Positions 1 through 7,182 of a stretch of 64,000 nucleotides of DNA are shown here, one piece after another. The stretch is from an uncultured Oscillospiraceae bacterium (GTDB lineage: Bacteria > Bacillota > Clostridia > Oscillospirales > Oscillospiraceae). The translations under genes were made by a program, and so were the position numbers. Numbering within the stretch: the stretch's first letter is position 1; each line of letters starts with the position of its first letter. The stretch is taken from NCBI GenBank assembly GCA_910585265.1, contig CAJUCA010000004.1:35429-99428 (forward strand). The letters run 5' to 3'. The notes under the pieces were generated by a model. It did no database searches and had not been told where the DNA came from. It saw only the letters and a list, made by a program, of their open reading frames with translations.

Positions 1-48
1 TACAAGGGGGTAGACGACTATCTGCTCAGCCGGGTGACGGCCATGTGA
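1..48 (+). CDS. C-terminal end of a TOPRIM/DUF3854-like mobile-element protein (partial)
   Basis: Only the last 15 codons are inside the window; the frame ends YKGVDDYLLSRVTAM then TGA at 46-48. The KG-(V/I)-DD-YL motif is typical of the end of TOPRIM/DUF3854 domains in primase-like proteins of conjugative elements and phages, where the acidic pair belongs to the metal site. The identification rests on this short motif and on the element-type genes that follow, so it is tentative. Confidence 0.4.
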   Translation, partial: YKGVDDYLLSRVTAM

Positions 49-64
49 TAATGGGGTGAGAATT

Positions 65-706
65 TTGAGCAGGACAATGGTAAAAGTTCGCGTATCAAAG
101 AAATATCATGACTACATTGACTTTCAGACTGTCAGTTTGGAATATGGTCATTCCCAGCACTTTTTGCTGTCCTGGCACGATTTTGAAAAGCTGGACCGGG
201 GAGAGGATGTAATAGCGAAAAGCCTCCAGCGAGAGGATGGCGCCACACCTTGTAAGGCTTATTTTTACAGAAAGGCTTGGGCTGGAGAACTCGCTGTCAG
301 CTTTTTCTGGCGGGATGAGCGCCGGATAAAATACAACGAAGATGGGAGCAAAGATAACGAATATGGCTCAGAGCACGTACTGCTTCCTTATGATGATTTG
401 TACGCTTTTATTCGAGAGCAATCGTGGAGCGGCGCACCGTCTGAATGGAAATGCCTCGCGTTGGAAGAATCCAAACAATCGCGTCTGGTATTTGTCGAGA
501 AGCGAAATCTCCGAAAGTGCCTGTCCAACAAACTGATCCGCAAAAAGCTGGTGCGCTTTCTGCGGGACCGTTTTTGTGATCCGGATGTCCCGCAGGTCAA
601 TTTTTACGACCGTGCGGTGCCGTACAGCTTTACCTTCGAGGATATCTGCGGCACCGCATTCCGGACTCTGGGGGCGGTCACCCTGCTCCATGCGGACGAT
701 TTGTAA
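65..706 (+). CDS. Hypothetical protein of a mobile element
   Basis: About 213 residues, soluble, with many aromatic and charged residues and no transmembrane segment. I do not recognise a family. The start is uncertain: GTG at 56, TTG at 65 (best spaced after the GGGGTG at 53-58) and ATG at 77 are all in frame; I use 65. It starts only a few bases after the previous stop, so the two are probably co-transcribed. Base composition is more AT-rich than the backbone further right, which fits acquired DNA. Confidence 0.6.
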   Translation: MSRTMVKVRVSKKYHDYIDFQTVSLEYGHSQHFLLSWHDFEKLDRGEDVIAKSLQREDGATPCKAYFYRKAWAGELAVSFFWRDERRIKYNEDGSKDNEYGSEHVLLPYDDLYAFIREQSWSGAPSEWKCLALEESKQSRLVFVEKRNLRKCLSNKLIRKKLVRFLRDRFCDPDVPQVNFYDRAVPYSFTFEDICGTAFRTLGAVTLLHADDL

Positions 707-801
707 AAGGCGCGTTTTTGCTTTACGAGCCGAAAAGAGCAGAACCCCAGAAGCATGGATATATTCAGCCATTTCATACGTACTTAAAGGAGGGCTGGCA
801 G

Positions 802-948
802 ATGGATAAATGTGATTCCTGCAAAAACAAAGGCACCGCATGGTGCCTGGGCTGCGAACACCGGTATCCCAGACTTGACCAATTTGATTTTTACCAAAGA
901 GCAAAGCTGGAGGATTCATCGAACACAAAAAGCGAGGAGGCCATGTAA
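802..948 (+). CDS. Small cysteine-rich (zinc-ribbon-like) protein
   Basis: 48 codons starting ATG at 802, eleven bases after an AAAGGAGGG ribosome site. The N-terminal half carries CDSC-x7-CLGC, two CxxC-type pairs that suggest a bound zinc. It overlaps the next gene by one base (TAATG), which indicates translational coupling. Small zinc-ribbon proteins of this kind are common accessory genes on conjugative elements. The role is unknown. Confidence 0.6.
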   Translation: MDKCDSCKNKGTAWCLGCEHRYPRLDQFDFYQRAKLEDSSNTKSEEAM

Positions 949-1925
949 TGGACAACATATTTGATATGCACGATTTCATCGGCACGTCCCAAGGCGACCA
1001 GGCCCATATGCTGGGCAAGTTCCTTTACTTCTCCCTGGCAAACCTGTTAGTGGACAAGAAGGAACTGTCCAAGCTGTGCGAAGATATGGGTATTCCTTAT
1101 TCCGGAGGCACCAGGGTATCCGTGGGGGATGCTTTCCGCTCTGCCACTGGCGATATCCGGGAACGTGTTCCGGTGACGGCCATGGGGGAGACCAATATCT
1201 ATCTGGCCTACTGCCGGGATAACAAGCGTACCAGCACCGATATCTTGTCCCGGGAGCTGGTGAAGGAGACGCTGAACCAGAAGACCAACAACTATGAAAA
1301 ACTGGCCAACATCAGCTATGATAAGAAGGACGGCGTGTTCCGGGCGGAAAATCTGGCGCCAGACGATGCCATCGACGTTCCGGCCTGCTGCCGCAAAGCG
1401 GAGGAACTGTTCGAGCTCTACCAGAAGTGCGCCAACCGCAAGCAGATTGAAACCATCTGTGTGAATTACCTGCGGGGACTGGAGGCCACCAAGCTGAGCA
1501 TCACGGGGCATATGTATTTTGTCCCCCGCACCCATATGGACAAAGTGGATGTGTTCGAAGATTTCATCACCCTGCTGGGTGGCTTCAACCGGAAAGACAC
1601 ACCGTTGATGGTGAACAGTTTCTACATCATCGACGATGAAAAGCAGCGCTCCAAGATGACCGAGGAATTCTACGCAGCGGTGAAAAAGGAGATTGCCGAG
1701 TACCAGGAGCGGGCGGATTATTTTATCAAGTCCGGCAGCCAGAGTCCGGCGGTGATGGAGCGCTGGGTAATGAAAATCCAAGCGCTAGAGGAGAAGAAGA
1801 AGCACTATGAGGGTGTGCTCCGCCGGGAGCTGGATGGGCTGGATGATGAGTTTGCCACGCTGAAGTTCCTGTCCCAGGAGTTGCAGGTGAGGGCGAACAA
1901 TATTCGGTTTCAAAAGGCGGCATAA
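948..1925 (+). CDS. DUF6744-like mobile-element protein
   Basis: 325 residues with no signal peptide or membrane segment. The C-terminal third (about 235-310) is charged, helical and likely coiled-coil. The N-terminal half, with a GGTRVSVGDAFRSATG loop, resembles a family I recall as DUF6744, found on clostridial conjugative elements and phages; this recall needs a search. It starts on the last base of the preceding small gene and is followed by a clear intrinsic terminator, so it is the last gene of this cluster. Its biochemical function is unknown. Confidence 0.6.
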   Translation: MDNIFDMHDFIGTSQGDQAHMLGKFLYFSLANLLVDKKELSKLCEDMGIPYSGGTRVSVGDAFRSATGDIRERVPVTAMGETNIYLAYCRDNKRTSTDILSRELVKETLNQKTNNYEKLANISYDKKDGVFRAENLAPDDAIDVPACCRKAEELFELYQKCANRKQIETICVNYLRGLEATKLSITGHMYFVPRTHMDKVDVFEDFITLLGGFNRKDTPLMVNSFYIIDDEKQRSKMTEEFYAAVKKEIAEYQERADYFIKSGSQSPAVMERWVMKIQALEEKKKHYEGVLRRELDGLDDEFATLKFLSQELQVRANNIRFQKAA

Positions 1926-1933
1926 TAAATAGC

Positions 1934-1968
1934 AATGTACGGGGAGGATGGCCTCCCCGTACATTTTT
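1934..1968 (+). terminator. Intrinsic terminator after the 948-1925 gene
   Basis: A perfect 12-bp stem (TGTACGGGGAGG / CCTCCCCGTACA) with a 4-nt loop is followed by TTTTT. It sits nine bases after the stop codon. Confidence 0.9.
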
Positions 1969-2086
1969 AACAGCAATAGTGATGTAGATGTATAAAGAAA
2001 CCAGACAGCTTTAGACATAACGTAACCTTTTTGCTTTAAGATATGCCAATCTACCCATTCCTCCAGCGTAAATCGCTTATTAATAA

Positions 2087-2326
2087 AGCCGTATCTATCA
2101 ACATCGTAAGCTGAGCCCCAGGGCAGAGGCTGTGCTCAAGGACCAGGCCAACAAACAAGACACCTGCTGGCCTGGTATTAACACCATCACCGCAGGGGTC
2201 ATCCTCTCCCGCTCAACTGTGAAACGGGCACTGAATGATTTAATCAACGCGGGATTGGTGGAGAAGTCTAAGCGCTGACGCAAAAATGGAAGTTTGTCCT
2301 CCAATTTGTATCAAGTAAACCGCTGA
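2087..2326 (+). pseudogene. Broken helix-turn-helix replication/regulatory gene
   Basis: The frame opened after the stop at 2084 encodes YQHRKLSPRAEAVL, then CWPGINTITAGVILSRSTVK and the recognition-helix text ALNDLINAGLVEKSKR. An in-frame TGA at 2276-2278 follows, then the expected continuation RKNGSLSSNLYQV up to a TGATAA at 2324-2329. This is the winged-helix pattern of helix-turn-helix proteins on clostridial plasmids and conjugative elements. Compared with intact members, the text between AVL and CWPG looks shortened, there is no usable start, and a stop interrupts the wing. I read it as a decayed fragment. Nothing else coding is seen in 1969-2334. Confidence 0.7.
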
Positions 2327-2334
2327 TAAAGTAT

Positions 2335-4770
2335 CTAACCAGCATGGTTGTCCATTACCGCAATGACAGCTTTAGTCGTGTGTTTGCCGTCCGTCACCGT
2401 CAGCTCGATATCCCTGTCCGTCTCTACCAGAACCACAGCCAGAGCCTCACCGTAATAGGTGTCAGTCCTGCTTTCACAGTAGCCGATTATATTATAGGGG
2501 CAGGCACTACCCAGCCCAAGCAACCTCCCGCCGGATATCTTCACTGTGAGGATACCCCGTTCCAGTGGCTTGAGAGTTCCGTTTTTGTCCGTGTATTGCA
2601 GGCGAATGTGACACAAGCGGCCCGGAGATACGGAAGTTTCCTCCGGCAATACCCGCAACTGCGTTTCAGGATCAGCTGTTTTTAGGGCACACCGCCCAAT
2701 CTCTTTACCGGAGCGATCATAACTCACCGCTTCCACCCTGCCATCCTCATAGGTGCAACAGAACCGGGCAATGCAGTCCCTTTTCAGCTCTTTTCTCCCC
2801 ACAGCTTTTCCGTTTACCAGCAGTTCCACACTGTGGGCCCTGGCATAAACCTCCACATTGGCTGGCTTCCCCGCCCACCCCCGCCAGCTCCAGCTAGGCA
2901 TGGCGTTGGACATCTTCCAGGCGGAGGGAGAGTGTTTCTCGTTGGTGTGGTTCACCGGACACACTGCAATATAGGGACCTTTTTCCTGCTCTAGGGCCAC
3001 CCGGGTATAGAAAGCCTCCCCCAGGGGGCGGCCCGTCAGGTCAATCCGCCCGGAGCCAGCGGACACCCAGCCCAGGCCGCCGCCAAACTGGGGGGTATAG
3101 TCTTTATACTCCCAGGAACCGATGGATACCTCGCCCAAATAGTCTATCCCCGCCCAGACAAAATCCCCAATGATGCGAGGGTCCAGCTTGGCCAGCTCCC
3201 GGAAACGGTAGGCATCGGAGCAGAAGGTTTCACTGCCCAAAATCAATCGGTCTGAATACTTTCTCAGGTCACGCCTGTAGCGATTGATGCCATAGTTATA
3301 GCCCGCTATATCCATATTGGCAAAAGCGTCCCGGGTACGCCAGTCGCAGGGGGGCAGCGTGGCACCAAATTTCATAAAATCGCCCCCCAGCAGGCCGGCC
3401 AGATTGTTGAAAAACTCGCTGCCCACCGCTTTTCTCTTCACTCTTTTTCCGGACTGTTTCGCTTTTTTGGCTTTTTGGACCTCCTTCCTGGCCTTTTCAT
3501 CGCTGTACACTCCAAAGCCAATGGAGCTAAGGAAGTTAAAGAAAATGTTCACACCGCAGGTGACGGGCCGGGTGGGGTCCAGCTGGTGCAGATACTCGGT
3601 CAGCTCTCCGGTCAGCTCAATTCCCCGGCGCTGGGCAGTTTCGCTGACTTCGTTCCCTGTGGAATACAGAACGACGCAGGGGTGGTTATAGTCCTTCTCC
3701 ACCATGTCCGTCAGGTCCTGCCTCCACCAATCGTTGAAATAGTCCACATAATCATACCTCGTTTTGTGGATGTACCAGTGGTCGATGTACTCATCCATCA
3801 CCAGCACACCCAGATGGTCACAGGCATCCAGCAGGTATTTGGAGCAGGGGTTGTGTGCGGAGCGGATGGCATTGTAGCCGTTCTCCTTCAAAATGCGGAC
3901 CTTTCGCCACTCGGCATCCTCATAACAGCAGGCTCCCAGCACACCGTTGTCGTGGTGGATGCAGGCCCCCTGGAGGATGGCGCGCTTCCCATTGAGCAGC
4001 AAGCCGTGGCGGCCCCATTCCAGGGTACGCAACCCGAAGGTAGTTTCCGCACTGTCCTCATCAAAGAGGGCACGGCAGGTATAGAGGGTAGGCCGTTCAG
4101 GACTCCACGGCCTTCCTTTGGGAATGGCAATCTGGAGAACGGCCCTGCCATCGGACTGGGTCCTGCCGGAGGCGACAGTGCCGTTTTTGTCATTGATCTG
4201 AATAAATACCTCTCCCCTGCCCTGGGTGAACACCGTGACCTCCACCACAGCAGGGTCCAGGCTCAGGGTGCGCACCCGCAGGCCGTTCATCCGGATATGC
4301 TGCTGAGGGGCGGTCCACAGAGTGACAGGCCGGTAGATGCCCGCTCCAGAATACCACCGGGAGTTAGGTTGGTCTGCGTTACGGGCGATGACCTCCAGCG
4401 AGTTTTCTTCTTTGAATCGCAGTTTTTTTGTCAGGTCCACATAAAAATTGGTATACCCGTAGGGCCGAAAGGCCAGTTGTTCCCCGTTAAGCCACACCTC
4501 GGCGTTATGGTACACTCCTTCGAACTCCAGTACCGCGACCCGGCTCTCCAACGCCTCATCCGGGATGAACACCTTGGTGTACAGGTAGTCGTGCCCCTCA
4601 TACCAGCCGGTGTTGATGCCTCCGGCGGACAGTTCGCTGCGGGGTTCGGAAATCATGGCATCGTGGGGAAGGGTCACTGGGATGCCAGAACCCTCCTCCT
4701 CCAAATGCTTTACATACCAAGCGTCATTAAAACCAGTTCCCCTCATAACCCTGTACAGCCCCTTTCTCAT
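2335..4770 (-). CDS. Glycoside hydrolase family 2 (beta-galactosidase-like)
   Basis: 811 residues from ATG at 4770, which is preceded by GGAG at a good distance; the frame is open further upstream but that part has no family character. Order of domains: sugar-binding jelly roll (about 10-190), immunoglobulin-like, TIM barrel, and C-terminal beta domains. The expected GH2 catalytic residues are present: acid/base E374 in STGNEVSE and nucleophile E514 in LGSETFC. No signal peptide is visible, so it probably acts on imported oligosaccharides or is cytosolic. It is divergent from the two-component system and adjoins rhamnosidases. Beta-galactosidase or beta-glucuronidase are both possible; the exact substrate cannot be read from sequence alone. 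Confidence 0.9.
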   Translation of the reverse strand: MRKGLYRVMRGTGFNDAWYVKHLEEEGSGIPVTLPHDAMISEPRSELSAGGINTGWYEGHDYLYTKVFIPDEALESRVAVLEFEGVYHNAEVWLNGEQLAFRPYGYTNFYVDLTKKLRFKEENSLEVIARNADQPNSRWYSGAGIYRPVTLWTAPQQHIRMNGLRVRTLSLDPAVVEVTVFTQGRGEVFIQINDKNGTVASGRTQSDGRAVLQIAIPKGRPWSPERPTLYTCRALFDEDSAETTFGLRTLEWGRHGLLLNGKRAILQGACIHHDNGVLGACCYEDAEWRKVRILKENGYNAIRSAHNPCSKYLLDACDHLGVLVMDEYIDHWYIHKTRYDYVDYFNDWWRQDLTDMVEKDYNHPCVVLYSTGNEVSETAQRRGIELTGELTEYLHQLDPTRPVTCGVNIFFNFLSSIGFGVYSDEKARKEVQKAKKAKQSGKRVKRKAVGSEFFNNLAGLLGGDFMKFGATLPPCDWRTRDAFANMDIAGYNYGINRYRRDLRKYSDRLILGSETFCSDAYRFRELAKLDPRIIGDFVWAGIDYLGEVSIGSWEYKDYTPQFGGGLGWVSAGSGRIDLTGRPLGEAFYTRVALEQEKGPYIAVCPVNHTNEKHSPSAWKMSNAMPSWSWRGWAGKPANVEVYARAHSVELLVNGKAVGRKELKRDCIARFCCTYEDGRVEAVSYDRSGKEIGRCALKTADPETQLRVLPEETSVSPGRLCHIRLQYTDKNGTLKPLERGILTVKISGGRLLGLGSACPYNIIGYCESRTDTYYGEALAVVLVETDRDIELTVTDGKHTTKAVIAVMDNHAG

Positions 4771-4860
4771 CATGACTCCATGGTAGTCCAGGACAAACAG
4801 TTTTGTCAAGACCGGTACCCCAATATGCAAAAGAAGACGGAATAACCCCAAATAAGGTCC

Positions 4861-4888
4861 TTGCATTTTCCCTGTACTCATATAGAAT
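4861..4888 (+). promoter_or_regulatory. Putative promoter of the two-component operon
   Basis: TTGCAT at 4861-4866 and TAGAAT at 4883-4888 are separated by 16 bp, upstream of the response-regulator start at 4935. The elements are close to the sigma-A consensus. Confidence 0.45.
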
Positions 4889-4934
4889 CTATATTGAGAG
4901 TTCATCTAAAACATGCTGGAGGAGGCCTTGGGAA

Positions 4935-5645
4935 ATGGTACATATTGCGCTGGTGGAGGACGACCAGAGCTGCCAGGAGCAGATGGCAGGCTATTTGGAC
5001 CACTACGCTCAGCAGTCTGGCGAGGAGTTTAAACTCTATTCTTTCGGGGACGGCGACAGCATCCTCAACAATTACCGGGCCCAGTATGATGTCATCCTGA
5101 TGGACATTCAAATGAAATTTGTGGATGGCATGACCGCCGCTCGGGAGATCCGGGGGCAGGATGACCAAGTGCTCATCATTTTTATCACCAGCCTGGCCAC
5201 CTATGCGGTGAAGGGCTATGAAGTGGACGCCCTGGACTATGTGCTCAAGCCCGTGTCCTACTTCGCTTTCGCCAAAACGATGGACCGGGCCATGAACCGG
5301 CTGCGCCGCCGCAAGCGACGCTATGTGCTCATCAGCAGCAAGAACGGTACTCAGCGGATCGACTGCGCTCGCGTCTACTATATTGAGGTGGACGGCCACA
5401 ATCTGACCTACCACACGGCGGACGGTGCGTTGCTCAGCACGGGCACCATGCGGGAGGTGGAGGACAGCCTGGCGGGTGGCTCCTTTTTCCGTTGCGGCAA
5501 GGGAGTCCTGGTCAACCTGGAGCACGTGGAGGGTCTGGTGGAGGGGGACGCCCTGGTTCATGGCGCGACCGTACAGGTGAGCCGCTCCAAAAGGAAGTCC
5601 TTTTTGGACGCCCTCAACCGCTACATCAATGAGGTGAACCTGTGA
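4935..5645 (+). CDS. LytTR-family response regulator
   Basis: 236 residues. The N-terminal receiver domain has the acidic EDD near residue 8, phospho-acceptor D57 in ILMDIQM and K105 in LKPVS. The C-terminal LytTR DNA-binding domain (about 140-236) is of AgrA/VirR type. I place the start at ATG 4935, behind a GGAGG at 4920-4924; earlier in-frame codons lack family character. It overlaps the histidine kinase gene by four bases, so the pair is co-translated. LytTR proteins bind two roughly 9-bp direct repeats about 21 bp apart; such a pair lies at 7050-7080 in front of the glycosidase operon, its likely target (inference). Confidence 0.93.
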   Translation: MVHIALVEDDQSCQEQMAGYLDHYAQQSGEEFKLYSFGDGDSILNNYRAQYDVILMDIQMKFVDGMTAAREIRGQDDQVLIIFITSLATYAVKGYEVDALDYVLKPVSYFAFAKTMDRAMNRLRRRKRRYVLISSKNGTQRIDCARVYYIEVDGHNLTYHTADGALLSTGTMREVEDSLAGGSFFRCGKGVLVNLEHVEGLVEGDALVHGATVQVSRSKRKSFLDALNRYINEVNL

Positions 5646-6973
5646 GCCACGAATTACAGAACATCCCGCCCATCTGGACGGTGCTGTTCCACTGGTGGGC
5701 CTGTCTGCTATACGTAGGGTTGCTTCCCGTGCGGCGGGACAAGAAGACCTGCGTTGCCGTGGCCCTGGTCCTACTGCCGGCTTGGGTCCCCTATATGTGG
5801 GTCATCGCGCCGCTGGACGGCGGCCTTTTCAACCTAGGGATGGCGGGCTTCGCGGCGCTGACCCTGCTCCCCTTCCTGCTGCTATGCAAGGGAGGTGTGC
5901 GCAACTACATCTATTACTGCGCCCGGGCCTTCATCCTGGGAGGCTTCACGGTGTCGCTGGCCTGGCAGTTTTACATCTACTACAGCCTTCGGCTGGTCTG
6001 GCTGGAGGCTTTCGGGGCCCAGGCGGCCTTTATGATGCTGCTGGGCGGCGGGGTGTACCTGGTGATGTGGCTGCTGGAAAAGAGCCATGGCCGGGAGATG
6101 CGGGAGATGGACATACGCCGGCCCACCTGCCTGGGGGCGGCGGCCATCGCCCTCATCATCTACATCCTCAGCAGCCTGAGCTATACCGCGGTGAAGACCC
6201 CCTTTACCACTACAGTGGAGGCGGAGGCCTTCAACATCCGCACGATCGTCTACCTGGGGGGCGTGGCCATTTTGTACGCCTATCATTTGCAGCTGTGCGA
6301 ATCCTACGCCCTGCGGGAGGTGAACGCACTGCAAAATGTGCTGGACATGCAATACGCCAACTACCAGCACAGTCAGGAGTCCATCGACATGGTGAACCGG
6401 AAATATCATGATCTGAAGCACCAAATCGCGGTGCTCCGGTCGGAGATCGGCGCCGAGCAGAAGCTGGACTGTCTGGACCAGATCGAGCGGGAAATCAAGG
6501 CCTACGAGAGCCAGAACCAGACGGGCAATAAGGTGCTGGACGCCATCCTCACCACCAAGGCCGCCTACTGCCTGGACCATGGGATCGCCTTCACCTGTGT
6601 GGCGGATGGCAGCGCCCTGGACTTTATGGGGGTGGTGGAGGTGAGCGCCATCTTTGGCAACGCGCTGGACAACGCCATCGAGGGTGTCTCCAAACTGCCC
6701 GACCCGTCCCAGCGGCTGATCCGGCTGTCCGTGGCCCGGCAGAAAGGCTTTTTGCGCATCAAGGTGGAAAACCGCTGCGTGGACGGGCTGGCGGTGGAAG
6801 GAGAGCTGCCCCGGACCACCAAGGCGGACAGCAGCCAGCACGGCTACGGGTTGAAAAGTATCCGGGCTACGGCGGAGAAATACGGCGGCACGGTGACTGT
6901 TCAGGCAGAGGGCGGCTGGTTCACCTTGGGGGTGCTGGTCCCCATCCCGGCGGCGAAGAAAACAGTGGAATAA
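5642..6973 (+). CDS. AgrC-like sensor histidine kinase (GHKL)
   Basis: 443 residues beginning with GTG inside the response-regulator stop (GTGA overlap). Six or seven membrane segments fill residues 1-215, followed by a coiled linker. The dimerisation helix has YHDLKHQ with probable phospho-His H256. The GHKL ATPase has N-box NALDNAIEG and G-box HGYGLKSI. This is the HPK10 architecture used by peptide- or small-ligand-sensing kinases. With the neighbouring LytTR regulator it forms a complete two-component system. Its position directly upstream of the rhamnosidase operon suggests that it controls glycan use or surface modification, though the ligand is unknown. Confidence 0.93.
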   Translation: MSHELQNIPPIWTVLFHWWACLLYVGLLPVRRDKKTCVAVALVLLPAWVPYMWVIAPLDGGLFNLGMAGFAALTLLPFLLLCKGGVRNYIYYCARAFILGGFTVSLAWQFYIYYSLRLVWLEAFGAQAAFMMLLGGGVYLVMWLLEKSHGREMREMDIRRPTCLGAAAIALIIYILSSLSYTAVKTPFTTTVEAEAFNIRTIVYLGGVAILYAYHLQLCESYALREVNALQNVLDMQYANYQHSQESIDMVNRKYHDLKHQIAVLRSEIGAEQKLDCLDQIEREIKAYESQNQTGNKVLDAILTTKAAYCLDHGIAFTCVADGSALDFMGVVEVSAIFGNALDNAIEGVSKLPDPSQRLIRLSVARQKGFLRIKVENRCVDGLAVEGELPRTTKADSSQHGYGLKSIRATAEKYGGTVTVQAEGGWFTLGVLVPIPAAKKTVE

Positions 6974-6979
6974 AAAGGC

Positions 6980-7024
6980 AAAAGCACCCGGATTCGGCGA
7001 AATGCCGAATATCCGGGTGCTTTT
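6980..7024 (+). terminator. Intrinsic terminator after the kinase gene
   Basis: Stem AAAAGCACCCGGAT pairs with ATCCGGGTGCTTTT around an inner TCGGC/GCCGA stem, then TTTTCTTGTT. It separates the regulatory operon from the glycosidase operon. Confidence 0.9.
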
Positions 7025-7049
7025 CTTGTTGAAATCCACGAATGCTCCA

Positions 7050-7080
7050 ACGGATTGTGATGGGAAATCGACGGTTTGTG
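7050..7080 (+). promoter_or_regulatory. Direct repeats, probable LytTR operator
   Basis: ACGGATTGTG (7050-7059) and ACGGTTTGTG (7071-7080) are direct repeats whose starts are 21 bp apart, two helical turns. This matches the geometry and the AC-x-GTT-like half-sites known for AgrA-type LytTR regulators. The second repeat ends 8 bp before the position expected for the -35 element of the next promoter, which is where an activator would bind. Confidence 0.6.
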
Positions 7081-7088
7081 AAAAATCG

Positions 7089-7117
7089 CTCAAAAGCAGC
7101 TCCTGCTTTGCTATACT
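7089..7117 (+). promoter_or_regulatory. Putative activator-dependent promoter of the glycosidase operon
   Basis: A good -10, TATACT at 7112-7117, lies 66 bp before the GH78 start. At a 17-bp spacing the -35 position (7089-7094) reads CTCAAA, far from consensus, as expected for a promoter that needs an activator. Confidence 0.5.
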
Positions 7118-7182
7118 TTTATCACAAAGCGACGAGCGCCTTTTGGGAACATCCGAAGGGCTTCAAAGGGGGAGGGGTGTTC

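Noticed and set aside
4803..4934. 44-codon extension of the LytTR regulator
   Set aside because: It would begin before the predicted promoter, and receiver domains start directly at MVHIALVEDD.
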